From Locusta migratoria (lineage: Eukaryota; Arthropoda; Insecta; Orthoptera; Acrididae), in the NCBI GenBank assembly GCA_026315105.1, contig CM048750.1:167552549-167616548 (forward strand): 64,000 nucleotides of DNA, read 5' to 3'. This document shows, one piece after another, positions 1-11,995 of this stretch. Position numbers and translations under genes: made by a program. Within the stretch, counting starts at the first letter, position 1. Every line of letters begins with the position of its first letter. The notes under the pieces are model-generated. The model made no database searches. It saw nothing but the letters and a program-made list of their open reading frames with translations, and was not told where the DNA came from.

Positions 1-44
1 TCATTAAGCACTTTCATAAACTTTCTCTACCACTACATTCTCTA

Positions 45-1740
45 AAGAACACCTAAATCATTCTGTTTTCGATCTGATTTCTCTTATTTTATTGGGATGG
101 TCATGCCTCCCAATGTAGATGGGTGCTGGCAAAATATTTTCACACTCAGTAGTAAAAGCCGGTGATTGAAATTTCGCAAATAAATCTTACCGCAAAGATT
201 CACGTCGTTCTTTTAACGATTTCCACCTCAAATCCTACAACATTTCCGTCACGCTTTCCCACCTATAACGCGATAAAACAAAACGAGCTGTCCTTCTCTG
301 AACCTTCTCAATGTCCTCCGTCAACCCCACCTGAAGAAGGTCCCACACTGGGCAACAGTTCTCCAGGAGAGGACGCACAAGTGTGATGTAGGCAGTCTGT
401 TTGGTGGAGCTGTTGCATCTTCGAAGCGTTCTGCCAACGGAACGTAACCTTTAGTTCGCCTTCCCCACAATATTTTCCATGTGTTCTCTCCATTCTAAGC
501 TGTTCGTGGTTGTAACTCCTAGGTATTTGGTAGAATTTACGACTTTAAGGTTTGACTGATTTACCGTGTAATTGAAGTTCAGCGGATTTCTTTTAGTGGT
601 CACTTTTCATTATTTAGTGTTGATTGCCAATTTTCGCACCATGTAGAAATTTTGTCTTAATCGCTTGCAGTTTCTTTTGATCCTCTGTTGACTTCACTAA
701 CCCATGAACGACAGCATCATCCACCAACAGTCTAAGGGAGCAATTTAGATTGTCTCCTAAATCGTTTATAAACAGAAGAAAGAGAAAGGGGCCTATAACG
801 CTTTCCTGGGGAACGTCAGATATCACTTCTGTTTTACTAGACGACTTACCGTCACTTACTACGAACTGTGTCCTTTCTGATAGGAAATCGTGAATCCAAT
901 CGCACAATTGGGGAGATATTCCATTAGCACGAATTTCATTAGAAACCGCTTGTGAGGTACAGTGTTTAAAGCCTTCCGGAAATCCAGAAATATGGAATCG
1001 ATTAGAGATCCCTTGTCGATCGCACTTATCACTTCAAACGAATAAAGGGTAAGCTGTATTTCGCAAGAGCGGTAAATTCTGAATCCGTGTTATTGGTTAA
1101 CAGATCGTTCCCTTCGAGGTACTTCATAATGTTCGAGCAAAGTCTATGTTGCAAAATCCTACTGCAAATCGACTTGAATGAGATGGGCCTGTAATTTTGG
1201 GTATCACCCCTATTGCCTTTCTTGAAAATTGGAGTGATCTGGGCAACATTCCAGTCTTTGGGTACGGATCTTTCGCTGAGTGATCGGTTGTATATGATAG
1301 CTAAGTATGGGGCTATTTGCATCATCATACTCAGAGAGAAATTTAGTTGGTATACAATCTGGCCCGGAAGATTTGTTTTTATTCAGCGACTTAAGTTGTT
1401 TTACTACTCCAGGAACATCTACTTCTACATTTCGCATGCTGGCAGCTGTTCTTGATTCGATTTCTGGAGCGTTTACTTCGTCTTTTTTGGTGAAAGAATT
1501 TCGGAAAGCTGTATTTAGCAATCCTGCTTTAGCAGTAGTCATCGGTAGTATTACCAATGCTATCGCGCAGTGAAGGTATTGTTTTTGTTTTTTTCGCTAG
1601 TGTACTTCACATATGACCAGAATTTCTTTGGATTTTCTGCCAGATTACGACACAGGATTTTGTTGTGTTTAAACTATCATAAACTTCTCGCATTGAAATC
1701 CGCTCTAAATTGCGAGTTTCTGTAAAAGATTGCCACGTTG
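45..1740 (-). mobile_element. CR1/Jockey-like LINE remnant, RT and 3' UTR
   Basis: Non-LTR retrotransposon whose reverse transcriptase would copy its RNA at a nicked target. On the minus strand, RT blocks appear in order across several frames. Around 1557-1210 is a stretch with NKSSGPDCIPTKFL. Around 1328-1029 is ITPIFKKG followed by NYRPISF. Around 907-614 are DVPQESVIGPFLFLLFINDL and LRLLVDDAVV. The usual VPQGS is VPQES and the usual FADD is LVDD, so the catalytic Asp pair remains but its surroundings are altered. Stops and frameshifts separate the pieces, so it is inactive. Below about 600 it continues into the family 3' UTR. The LINE at 32.67-33.80 kb is related and has the same orientation. 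The exact ends are uncertain and the element may run off the left edge. Confidence 0.85.
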
Positions 1741-1789
1741 GACATTTACTCGAAAACCACTGGACTGATTTCAACCAAATCTGGTTCAT

Positions 1790-1965
1790 ATATTCCTTCG
1801 AGGTCGTTAATAATGTTTGACGAAGGTATATGTTTCCTGCTGCGAATCGACGTCAATGATATCGGATTGTAATTATGCGGATCATTCCTATTGCCTTTCT
1901 TGAACATCAGAGTGACCTGTCTAACTTTCCGAACTTTGGGTACGGTAGTCCTTCGTGTTCTCTCT
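1790..1965 (-). mobile_element. Second CR1/Jockey-like LINE fragment
   Basis: This stretch is a diverged duplicate of about 1105-1275 in the neighbouring LINE. Both carry a match to TTCGAGGT..TTAATAATGTT, then the ATTGCCTTTCTTGAA and TTTGGGTACGG segments in the same order. It is a separate short insertion or a duplicated piece of the same family, with no coding capacity. A short unassigned spacer (about 1741-1789) lies between the two. Confidence 0.65.
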
Positions 1966-2012
1966 CATTAAAACTGGAAATGGAAGAACATACTAATGTC
2001 CCAGTGATTTTA

Positions 2013-2207
2013 TCAAATGTTTGTAATTCTATGGGACCAAACTACGTTGGTCATCAGTCCCTAGTTTTACAAACCACTTAAACTAAGTTAAACTAACCTA
2101 AGGACAACACACACATTCATGCCCGAGAGAGTATTCGAACCTCCGACGCGGGAGGCCGCGCGATTCGTAGCGTGGCGCTCCAGACCGCTCGGCTACTCCC
2201 GCGCGGC
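2013..2207 (-). mobile_element. SINE-B copy with 9-bp TSD
   Basis: tRNA-derived SINE. Read on the minus strand it begins with the GGGAGTAGCCGAGCGGTC head (A-box-like), then GGAGGTTCGAATAC at the B box, then the tail with GGGACTGATGACC. It is flanked by GTGATTTTA at 2004-2012 and 2208-2216, which supports target-primed insertion. Confidence 0.85.
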
Positions 2208-2404
2208 GTGATTTTACCATAAACGTATATAATCAAGGTAGGATTCACTGCAATTATACGTATGTAAATTGTTGAGTTCCCCAATTATTTTGTATATTAT
2301 TGTGCACTCCAATGTTACGTTCTTTATGGGATTATATAAGTAGTTTCATCATAATCACCGTGATTATCCGGAGAGAAAAGCTACTTACTACAAGTCAAGA
2401 CAAT

Positions 2405-2480
2405 GAATTAAAATTTTGGCCACGACCAGGATTCGAGCCCGGGTCTCCTGCTTACTTCGAAGTCAAATTATGCAAGTAAG
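2405..2480 (-). repeat. tRNA-like segment
   Basis: The minus strand reads AGACCCGGGCTCGAATCCTG, a B-box-like T-arm, followed by GTCGTGGCC and then AAAATTTT. It is probably the head of another tRNA-derived repeat. I could not fold a complete cloverleaf, so it is not called as a tRNA gene. Confidence 0.4.
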
Positions 2481-2666
2481 ACAGGAGAATGATGCCTGGA
2501 TCAAAGTTTGGACTGAAAGCCCCTGGGGAGGGCTATTACAACTTCCACGTTACAGTTGAAGGCGATTGGAGTCCAGTATATACCGTTTTTGGATTTCAAA
2601 CAGTCCTTTCCATTCATTACATTTTCATTTTATCTGTTTATATTGCAAAAAGACGATCCAATATTA

Positions 2667-3172
2667 TGAAAGGTTCCGAACAGGATAATGCCAAAATCGG
2701 TAATATATAATTTTATTCCGACGACCGGTATATATGGTCTCCACGATTATCTTCTGGTCTATAAATGTTTACAAAGCCGTCATCTCTGCGATGTCAACAG
2801 TTGTTGTTTTAAATAATTCAAAAATGTTTGTTAAGCTTATGGGACTTAAATACGGAGTCATCAGTCCCTAAACTTACAAACTACTTATTAACTAGCTAAT
2901 CCTAAGGACGGCACAAATATCCATGCCAGAGGGGGTATTCGAACCCCCGACCGTAGTCGCCGTGCAGACCGTGACTGGAGCGCCTCAGTCTCCTCGGCCA
3001 CCGCGGCCGGCTTTTAAATAATTTAAAGTGCATGGGTGCACTATCTACAGTGACATAGTCCATCCATGCACTTGAAATTATTTATGGCTTAGACCATCGA
3101 AACAGGTCGTCGGAATAAAATTATATATTAGCGATTTTGGCATTATCCTTTTTGGAACCTTCCATTACATTT
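2667..3172. repeat. Palindromic Penelope-like ends split by a SINE
   Basis: The left arm (about 2667-2760) and right arm (about 3091-3172) are inverted copies of one sequence. Both contain AGGATAATGCCAAAATCG, then a TTTTATTCCGACGACC block. Inside lies a second hairpin: 3016-3035 pairs with 3064-3083 at 19 of 20 positions. The right arm carries GAAACAGGTC after an ATGG..CCAT stem, which resembles the 3' half of a Penelope-type hammerhead ribozyme. The left arm is a weaker version on the other strand. The assignment to Penelope-like elements is inference. Confidence 0.5.
2819..3011 (-). mobile_element. SINE-A copy with 12-bp TSD
   Basis: tRNA-derived SINE. The minus strand starts GCCGGCCGCGGTGGCCGAG and carries GTTCGAATACC at the B box and the common A/B tail. 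It is flanked by TTTTAAATAATT at 2807-2818 and 3012-3023, so it inserted into the loop of an existing palindrome. Confidence 0.93.
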
Positions 3173-4653
3173 TCATTCGCACCATACTAGGCAGAAAACT
3201 CACTTACCGTATTAGTTATCTAAGAGTTAAAGATACTCTCTCTTAACCGTGAACATGTGTATTTCAAGGCAGCTGCACGAGCTCCGCAAAAGGAATGTCC
3301 TAAACGCTGACTCGCAAGTACGGAATTAATGTTAGAAAGCAGAAGAACAAAATGCAGGTTGTCTGTAATGTGTCAGCACAATGTCTTGTTCACTTTCTCT
3401 GGCCCTCGCAGTGAGAATAAATAGGATTGCGTCAGGCGCCGAAATAAAGCGCCATCGACGCTATATATAGAACACACTAGAGACAACTTGGCGAGACAGA
3501 TGAGGCTATTAACTAAAGATCTGAATAAGGCCAAAATAATGTTGACGTATAGTTGTTCCACCGAACTAATAATTCTCAGTCACATCCGACATGAGTGAGA
3601 GAGGCTTTACAGCAGCTAATCTGGGAGAAACCGAATAGTAGTAATAAGTTATGCTGCACACTGCACCGGATTTAGTTCCGCAAACTGATAATAAATGTTA
3701 AGTTTATTTCCACGTCAAGTCGATCATCTATTTGAATTCTCACCTTCTTCTTAAATAGTAACTTAGTATATAACTGTATTCGTACGACTTTAGAATGTAC
3801 TACGCGACTAGCGTAGAGGTGTTGCAAAAAGAGCGACCGCTTTCTTTCCATGGCATGTTAACAAGGTTGTTGAACATTTCAAATACAGTACCTTCAAGGT
3901 ATCCTAAAACATATTAACTTTATAACAATGAAGTCAAGAAAGTAAAAGTTGAAGAAAACAGCTTAATAACTCAGCAGTTCAAATTTGTCGTTTAGTTCAG
4001 TAGGGTCCAAATATGTTGTGCTGCTAAAGTGTAGAACATCAGTGTCCCAATAACCGTTATTTTCAAGAAAACCTTAATAGCATTAGGAAAGCTGCTCTTA
4101 CACACATGGCATGAATACAGAAAAATATAATTGTTTATTAGTTCACAATGCAAAAATATAATATCTTGCGGATTAAAACAGCCTGTTTGCAACGCAAACA
4201 TATAATCAGGTCATGCCAATTCACTGTGTGTCTACATAATTATTGGACTAAACATTTCAAGGAGTAGTCATGTCCTAGTTCATGAACCACGGGCAACGTG
4301 TGAGTGGCAAAGTAAGTGATCCTCACAATTGGTATACCAGTCACAGTCACCTTGGAATAAGATTGGGCATCTCGTACATATTCTGAATTGTGGCCATCTT
4401 TGTGGTCGGACACCAAAGACTACCAAATCCACCGGTTAGTGTCCTGGCCAAGTAAGACTAGCAACCTGCTTCCCAGGTACTTCAATATGATGCCAGCAAC
4501 AAACGGAGCAAAATGCCTCGAACCTTTGAATGTGAGTGAAAAGGGACTCCTCAGATACGACTTGGCAAATGATCTGGAATAAGATAGGGCGCTGTTAATT
4601 TCAATGCGGACTACACGGGTAAGTAGGTATAGCTGGCAGGGGCTGCAAGTAAG
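3173..4653. other. Unassigned AT-rich stretch
   Basis: I see no coding region longer than about 70 codons, no recognisable protein motif, and no tRNA-like or LINE block here. It probably holds older, unrecognisable repeat sequence. Confidence 0.4.
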
Positions 4654-5878
4654 ATGAGGTTAGATGTTTTAACTGTTAGTGACATTAGGGTAAGAGGAGA
4701 GAAAGAGGAACAAGTGGGAGATTAAAAGGTCTACCTGTCACGAGTCAAAGCAGGAAGGGTACAGTGGGGTGTAGGGCTTTACATCAAGAAATCAATCGAA
4801 CCCAGCGTAGTTGCAAAGAGGTATGTCAGCGGAAGTCTGATGTGGATAGATTTGGCCATCTCCAGCAAGAAAATTTGTGTCAGTGTATTCGCCCTGTGTA
4901 GAGACAGATCAAGCTGAGATAAGGACAGTGTTTTGCTCATGAGTGACTAAATGCTAGGCTAGGAAATCAAACAGTAGGGCATGAAAAAGTTATGGGTAAG
5001 ATTGGAGAGGATATTTAGGCCAACAGGAACAGGAAACAGCTGTTGGATTTCTGTGTCAGTATAGGCTTAGTTACACAAGCTCCTTTTTAAGCATAAGAAC
5101 AATCGCAGGTATACTTGGGAAAACATGGGAACCAGAGCAGTCACTGAGTATGTAACAACGGATGAGGAATTCAGGAAGACCGTCAAGGACACAATGTTTT
5201 CAGAGAATTCTCCGATGATACTGATATTTAGTCTGCAATGAAACTGGTTTTGTCAGGCCGAAAGTACAGAAAGTCAGGTCCATGTGTAGAAGGTAAACTT
5301 GGAGAAGCTTCAGGACAAGGAAATTAGGCGCAAATATATAACAGTGATCTCGGAAAGGTACCAGTTATTTGAATGTAGTCATTTACAGCCATTAGAAGAA
5401 CAATGGAGAAGGTACACGGACACAATACTAGAAGTAGCTACAGAATGTCTTGGAACAGTTGTGTGTAAACATAGGAAGAAGCAGACAACTTGACAGAATG
5501 ACAGTCAAAGCAGCATGTAAAAAAGGAAAAGTCGGTATTTTAAAAAATTTGGCCATGTTAGAAATCAGGCAGACAGAGAAAGTTATTTTGGAGAAATAAA
5601 CAAAGCCAAACGGATAATTGCAGAAAATATGGGTCAAACCGTGGGAAAACCATTCCGAAGCGTAATTAGCAGTCTTCGAACGGGAGGGAAGAAGGAATTA
5701 ACACATTTTTGGACAGGTCAGGAAAGCTACTAGATAAGCCTGTGGATGCCTCGGGCAGATGGAATATTTTAAAACATGGTATAGAAATGATGACTGAAAG
5801 AGGATCACATTTGAGAAAGTGGAGAGAATGGTTAATACACTGCAGTGCAATAAAGCGGCTGGCGTAGATGAAATTAAA
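4654..5878 (+). mobile_element. RTE-like LINE, endonuclease and linker part
   Basis: The 5' half of a non-LTR element in the plus orientation. Around 4654-5230 it translates, through several stops, to an APE-type endonuclease: LDVLTVSDIRVRGE, then VYLSRVKAGRVQWGVGLYIK, PSVVAKRYVSGSLMWIDL and later RRYTWEN. This enzyme would nick the target DNA. The frame at 5299-5493 carries the linker EKLQDKEIRRKY and EEQWRRYTDTILEVA. Near 5850 NKAAGVDEIKL matches the segment before the RT core (usually GKAPGVDEI). The RT itself is missing because a SINE-B abuts at 5880. Dense stops make it a fossil. The assignment to RTE rather than a nearby clade is moderately sure. Confidence 0.75.
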
Positions 5879-5879
5879 C

Positions 5880-5998
5880 TTATACTAAGGACAACACACG
5901 TATCCATGCCCAAGGGAGGACTCGAACCTCCAACGGCGAGGAACCACGCGCTCCGTAGCAAGGCGCATTAGAGTGCTCGGTCACTCCACCGTGGCTTT
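5880..5998 (-). mobile_element. SINE-B fragment, head only
   Basis: The minus strand carries the tRNA-like head (GGAGTGACCGAGCACTC) and the B box GGAGGTTCGAGTCCTCC, followed by the start of the tail. It is truncated before the shared hairpin. It sits at the broken 3' edge of the sense LINE. Confidence 0.75.
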
Positions 5999-6263
5999 GT
6001 TTTATTCATCATTAGTTGTTACAACAAGAACTTTTTTGTTAAATGTATCATGTTACTGATGTTCCACAGTTAGTTTATTGTACAATGTATTTTGACATTG
6101 ATTTGGTGCCATTATAGGAGATCTTATTCATTTCGTCTAAATATGGGCACAACTGGGTCTAACTATGGGCTAGCACATATATGCAAAATGTTCTGTTAGA
6201 CCTGGAACAAAACAGTTGATTTACGATATCCTGTTGTTTCAAAATGCCAAGAAAATTCAGAAA

Positions 6264-6990
6264 GTTGTTGTGGTCTTCAGACTGGTTCGATTCAGCTTTC
6301 CATGCTACCCTGTTCTGTGCAAGAGTCTCCATCTCAGAATAAGAACAACAACCTAAACCCTTTTCAACCTGCTTACTGTATTCGTGTCTCTGTCTCCCTC
6401 TGAAATTTTGACGCCAAACATTTCATCCAAATGCTAAATTGACGATTCCTTGATGTGTCAGAATGTGTCCAACCAATCGACCCTTTTCTTTAGTCAAGAT
6501 ATGCCAGAAACTTATTTTCTCTCCTATTCTGTTCAGGACCTCATTAATTACGCGATCTAATCTTCAGCATTCAGCTGTAGCACCACATTTCAAAAGTTTC
6601 TATCATCTATTTGTCTGATCTACTCATCATCCACATTTCGCTCCCATATATTGTTTTCCTCTATACATATGCTTTCAGAATAGACTTCCTAACATTAATT
6701 TAAATGTTGGATGTTAACAAATTTCGCTAATTTAGAAAAGCTTTTCTTCCTGTAACCATTCTTCATTTTAAATCTTCTTTACTTCGGACCCCATAAGTTA
6801 TTTTGCTACCAAAATAACAAATCTTATGTACCACATTTATTGTCTCATTATGTGATGTAGAATTTTCAGCATCGCCGATTTTCTTAGACTATATTCCATT
6901 ACACTTGTTTTTGTCTGGGAAATGTTCATACTGTAACCTCCTTTCAGGACACTGTCCATTCAGTTAAATTGCGCTTCCAGGTCCTTTCTA
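6264..6990 (-). mobile_element. RTE LINE 3' end
   Basis: An antisense copy of the RTE C-terminal coding region and terminus. It starts with the diagnostic GTTGTTGTGGTCTTCAG end. Moving right are complements of the blocks seen intact at 38.5-39.1 kb: the conserved TDHxTxEE-like and GSETW regions, then the FLKAF and LNGM-like segments. It is heavily diverged with no usable frame. The 5' part is lost beyond about 6990. Confidence 0.8.
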
Positions 6991-7195
6991 AAATGAAGAG
7001 GACGTGGAAAGAGGTATTATAGCTAACCTGGTGAGACGACTGGGGACCCTGAAAGAAGCACGATTTTTTAATGTAACTCATTGGACAATATAAATACCTA
7101 AAGTGATTGATGCGACTATAGCTGTAGCAGATTGTACCAAAGTAGATATAAATACCATTTGGGTTCACAATATTAGAAGAACAGATGGTGGAATA

Positions 7196-8068
7196 ACCAT
7201 CATCATCATCATCATCATCATCAGAGACTGATTATACCTTCCAGCGTTCTGCCTGGCGCATAGTTTGCCTAATAAAATTCCTCCATGATATCTTCGATGC
7301 TAACATTCATACCTTGTCCGATGTTTCCTTTTCCTTCAAAATCATTCTTGATCAAATCCAAGTACTTTTTCCTTGGTCTACCTTGCTTCTCCCATGCGTA
7401 TACATGACCCCACCATCTCAGCCTGTTTGCTATAACTGCTTCATCTATGAAGTTCATTTCCAGTTTTTGATTTCCTCCTTATGGGCACCCTCCTGCCACT
7501 GTTTCCATATATTAGTACATGAAATCTTCCTTGCTAGTTTCATATCTGTAACCTCATTAATGGGGTAATCTGTATCCATCCAGCTTTCACTCCAATACAA
7601 CTAATTGGGTCGAAAGATGGAGTAGTGCACTTGGTACTGACTTACTTCTTGCAGAAAAGAGGAAATTGTAACTGAGCACTCACTGCATTAGCTTTGTTAG
7701 ATCTTGATTCAAGTTCTTTCCCTATGTTGCCATTCTGTGAGGACATACATCCTCAGTGCCTGTCTTAACTGTGTTGCTCCTATTTGACACTCAAAATATT
7801 TAAATCTCTTTCCCACAGTCATGCTGATCTTCATATTATAATCCATCAGCCTCCGATCTAGTTCTGAAATATTAGATAGCAACCTTTCAGTCGAATCTGC
7901 AATCACAACTAAGTTGCCTGCATATGCAAGACTGCCTATTTTAATCTCACCCTGCCACTCTACTGTTTTCAGTATATGATCCATAAGCAGTATGGACAAC
8001 AGTGGTGACAGATTACAGCCTTCTTTTTCCCTGAAAATAAAGAAAGATACAAAACAGGTACGATACAT
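7196..8068 (-). mobile_element. RTE-like LINE 3' half with (TGA)n tail
   Basis: The frame at 8068-7709 on the minus strand carries EGCNLSPLLSILLMDHILK, the GCxLSPLLFN..D block of RT. It then has SLAYAGNLVVIADSTERL, where the catalytic YADD has become YAGN, so the enzyme would be dead. The frame at 7457-7269 holds RLRWWGHVYAWEKQGRPRKK, the usual C-terminal region of such elements. The element ends in eight TGA-type triplets (7197-7221), the simple-repeat tail typical of RTE-clade insertions. It is distinct from the GTTGTTGTGG-ending family. Confidence 0.78.
7197..7221. repeat. (ATC)n microsatellite
   Basis: A perfect trinucleotide run, best read as the 3' tail of the adjacent minus-strand LINE rather than an independent locus. 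Confidence 0.9.
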
Positions 8069-8689
8069 TAGAAAGCTGGACTGGTATTAATACAGAAAGT
8101 GGATAAACAGTAGCTGTACCAAATTTAAATTAGATTTAAAGCTCATATCAGTAAAGAAATTGTAAGACAAATGTACTTACATTTACTCTACTGTTATGAG
8201 GTTGTAAATCTAATTTCAATTAGTTCTTTATTTAATTGTGATCACTATAATTGAATATGTTTATTTTCACCATTTTTAAGTTTGAGTGCGTACCTCCGAT
8301 TTGTTAAGCTTTACAATTCTCCAGTGCACTCCACATATGCTCTCCCATCCCACATCCCTAGTTTTGTCTATTTGTTTATTTAATAGTGTCCCAGGTTTCT
8401 AATATTTTACTATATTTTTAGGTTGTGTGTCACCTTGTGTTTTGAACACCCATCAAACTTTAGAGTCTTGATTAATTAAATTTTATTCACTGTAGTCATT
8501 GTTGTCATGAAATTATGTTTGCACTGTTTCTCGATTATAGTATCAATTGTTCCTTTTTGCAGTACTATTAATTTACAAATTTCATGTAAATATTTATTTA
8601 CATATTTATCAAAGATAATTTATTTCTCTGCATGTAATATCTCTTTTGGTTTTGTTGACAGTGTAAGTTTTTTGACTAAATTTCAGTAT

Positions 8690-8722
8690 CAGATGATGCC
8701 CTAAGAAGGCGAAAATCGATTC
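8690..8722 (+). ncRNA. Degenerate hammerhead-like motif
   Basis: The order is CAGATGA (core box 1, T to A change), GCC..GGC stem, GAAA (8711-8714), then an ATCGAT palindrome where a minimal stem III would sit. This matches the layout of Penelope-type hammerheads, but two core changes predict no activity. AATAAAC follows, as in related copies. Confidence 0.35.
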
Positions 8723-10187
8723 ACTTAATAAACAAACCTGTGGAAGAAACACAAAATTGTTTATTTTAATTTTCATAATGAATTTTTTCTACCAAGAACC
8801 GACGAAGAATCAGTTAACATATTTATGAGAATTTATTATTTATAAAATCACAAATGAATAACAACGAAATTCCCATAGCATGTGAACTTTTCAGCAGACA
8901 AAAGGCTACGGTAATTGCAAAATGGATGACTAGACCTTTTGTAGAATAATTTGCCAACAATCTCGTCGCTATTCACAGTCTGTGGTCACATACAACACAC
9001 ATATTACCTCTTTGCACATATGGCGAAATGTGATATACATTATTTTACATAATATTTAAGAAAAACCACATAAAAGGTACACTACAAGCTCGATTATCAG
9101 CGCAAGGTCAAATCCATCTAACCAGTGCCCTTGCCTTTTTTATCGACTTTTTGTGTATCTTCTCGTCTATATTCCATTCCTCTATAAATTACTCTTGTTA
9201 GCAATTTGAATTAATGCTACTTCGTCCGCTGTGCGATAACTATAGCATTTGTGTGCCTTCCATTATTTATCTTATAGGTGTGAGTAATGCGATCGTAATA
9301 GAACCAGCTGTAGTTTGCCCTTCATTAAACTTCACATGACCTCCACGGAGCTAGTCGACGTGTCTTCACCCAGTAAGATAATAGTCACTGCACATACGCT
9401 GCTTTTTCCCAGTGACGCAGGCACTGTTTGTTCCTCGTGAGCAGAAATCGGTGGCGGCTCAGTGCTCATGAGAAACAAGTGGCTACCAGCAGTGAATTAT
9501 CTCGCAATTTTATTACACGTAACCTCTCCTCTTGCTCTTGCTCTTTAAATATTCACTTTTGTTTCGGCAGCACAAGGGCACATAGTTTGTAGCCTCCCAT
9601 GCACAAAACAATTACGCGAAACTAACTTCTGTTGTTAAATGGTAACTCATCTAAAAATAAACATCTGTGCAAATGTCTTATGTACAGATCATAAGGGTGC
9701 AGTTTGATTGCGACACTTGTTAGCAACGCCTACAGTTACTACGTTTAGATGCAACACATCTTGCAGCAGACGGAAACCGAATTTCCTAAACCGTTTCTGG
9801 CTGTCATATTTACAGACTTAAGTCTGGCATCTGACCAACAGCTGTTTCAGTCGCTACTTTTGATTACTTAAATAATTAAATTCATGCTTAGTCTAATATT
9901 TATATACGTCCGTCACTGCACAACAAAACACTCTGTACATATTAACCGAAAATTCTGAACTAGAAGATGCAACCTAACAAGCCAGGCAAGTTTTGAAAAC
10001 GGTTGAATATATGTGGGCACGAAAATCGATTGTAGAAGCGAAAAATCGCTTTACAAAAGCGGATTTCCAGAATTGATTTTGGGGTGTTTACGCGGTCAAT
10101 TAAAAGCACGATTGGAAAAGCGGTTTATGGATTCCGGTTATGGAAGTCCATGTATACTAGGTGATAAAAACTTTTTCATCATTTGTT

Positions 10188-10190
<3 letters not shown>
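8723..10190. other. Unassigned AT-rich stretch
   Basis: Nothing recognisable: no reading frame of note, no SINE head, no LINE block. Near 9955-10150 the sequence is locally richer in short self-similar GATT/AATC words, but I cannot assign a family. Confidence 0.35.
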
Positions 10191-10245
<55 letters not shown>

Positions 10246-10258
10246 CCTCTCTCTCTCT
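10191..10258. repeat. (CT)n microsatellite
   Basis: A nearly pure CT run with two CCCTCC interruptions near its right end. Predicted frames through it are artefacts. Confidence 0.95.
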
Positions 10259-10774
10259 GTCGCTTGATCTCACTCTCGCTCTCTAACACGAAATCTCGAA
10301 AACTACTTCGCCTATGAAACAAATTTGGTAGGTATGTGGTTTATAGGTAGAAGAAGTCAGCTAAGAAGGGATTTTGTGATTTGGCCGAATTAAGGAGTCT
10401 AAAGGCTTTTGTAAGTTTATATGAAAGTCGTATATTTTTTCTAATTAGATATATAAATGTACATGATTTTTTTCTGATTTACAAGATAGAACGGATAAAT
10501 GATGTAATCAGATTTTTCTACACAGGGAGGATTAAGGTGTTCAAATAAAGATTGTTTCCATACGGAATTCTTTAGTATTTATTTTCAGCTGCTGTAAAGC
10601 TGATTTGCGTATCTTTTTTTTCCACATATATCACATTTACCAAAGATATAGGCTACCACTCGCTGTGCATCTCATATGAGCGAAGATTATACCTCACTGA
10701 AATTTTCGTGTTATTATAAGTTTTTAAAGTTAATATCGTACATATAGCATGTATAAGCGATACATCATCCCCAT

Positions 10775-11185
10775 GAACTACAGACATTGCCGAGGTGGGG
10801 TGCCTTTCGTGCTTCAACGATACAGATTGCCGAACCGTAGGTGTAACCACAGCGGAGGTGTATCTGTGGAGAGGCCAGACAAACGCGTGGTTCCTGAAGA
10901 GGGGCAGCAGCCTTCTCAGTAGTTACAGGGGCAACAGTCTGGATGATTGACTGAGCTGGCCTTGTAGCATCAGCTAATGTGGCTTTGCCACACAATTACT
11001 GCAATCGGCTGAAAGCAAGGGGAAACTACAGCCGTTACTTTTCCCGAGGACATGCAGCTCTTCTGTATGTATATATGATGGCACCCTCTCGGGTAAAATA
11101 TCCCGGAGGTAAAATAGTCCCCCCCCCCTTTCGGATCTCCGGGCGGGGACTACTCAGGAGGATGTCGTCTCCAGGAAATAGAAAT
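10775..11185 (+). mobile_element. RTE LINE 5' UTR copy
   Basis: Closely similar along about 400 bp to 25.47-25.86 kb, where the same sequence leads directly into an RTE endonuclease. Shared blocks include TGGAGAGGCCAGACAAAC, GGGGCAGCAGCC, CAACAGTCTGGATGATTGAC and ACTCAGGAGGATGTC. It therefore marks the start of an RTE element whose coding part is absent here. A poly-C run interrupts near 11110-11118. Apparent frames across it are non-coding. Confidence 0.8.
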
Positions 11186-11474
11186 GCAAATCACGAAGGA
11201 CTGACGCACGTGGCCAGAAAAAAAAAGCTTTTAATGCTGTAGTGCTTCCACTATTCTCAAGACCTGTTGAGTCTATAAGCTTGCGATCGTGGCAATGACG
11301 CCCTCTCGGATAAACTCACAATTACTTATGAAAGGAGAAAGATATCAGTGCGACTACAATTTCAAAAACTTTTCTATACCTTTAGCTCCATTTCACTTAC
11401 TGTATCATATGGTCTACAAGCATAAAACAATAAGCTGCTCGCTAGCGAACTTATTCAATACAAGATTTGAGAAT

Positions 11475-11592
11475 CGGGCATGGGTGTTTGTCTTAGGTTA
11501 GTTAGGTTAGTTCAACTTGATGTAAGTAGTTTGTAAGCTACTGATCAATAACCCAGTAGTTGAGTCAAGATAGATTTAAAAACATTTGAAAA
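11475..11592 (+). mobile_element. SINE-B tail fragment
   Basis: Begins with GGGCATGGGTG, the end of the SINE-B tRNA-like head, then TTAGGTTAGTT, AAGTAGTTTGTAAGCTAC, a diverged GACTGATGACC region and AACATTTGAA. The head is missing. Confidence 0.7.
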
Positions 11593-11661
11593 TTTATAAA
11601 AACGATCGCCTGTCTCCTTTGTTATCCAGATTGAAACAAATTGTAGACATTTTAGTGGCTC

Positions 11662-11995
11662 TTGTGTTGTTGTGGTCTTCAGTCCGTAGACTGGTTTGAT
11701 GCAGCTCTCCACGCTACCCTATCCTCTGCAAGTCTCTTCATCTGAGAATACGAGCGGCAACCTACATCCTTTTGAATCGGTTTACTGTATTCGTCCCTTG
11801 GTCTCCTCTAGGATTTTTATCCCAAAGACTTCTTTCTAATGCTAAGTTGACGATTCCTTCATGTCTCAGAATGTGTCCCACCAACCTCTCTCTTCTCTTA
11901 ATAAGGATACGCCAGAAACTCCTTTTCTCCCCAGTTCTGTTGAGCACCTCGTCATTAGTTACGTGATCTACCCATCTAATCTTCATCATTCGTAT
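11662..11995 (-). mobile_element. RTE LINE 3' end
   Basis: Starts with TTGTTGTGGTCTTCAG and AGACTGGTTTGATGCAGCTC, the complement of the RTE terminus. The minus frame 12010-11762 reads RWVDHVTNDEVLNRTGEKRS and RERLVGHILRHEGIVNLALE, the conserved C-terminus of this family. It is 5'-truncated to about 330 bp. Confidence 0.9.

Noticed and set aside
7197..7221. CRISPR-like or satellite array
   Set aside because: It is a simple trinucleotide tail; no spacer-repeat arrangement anywhere in the window.
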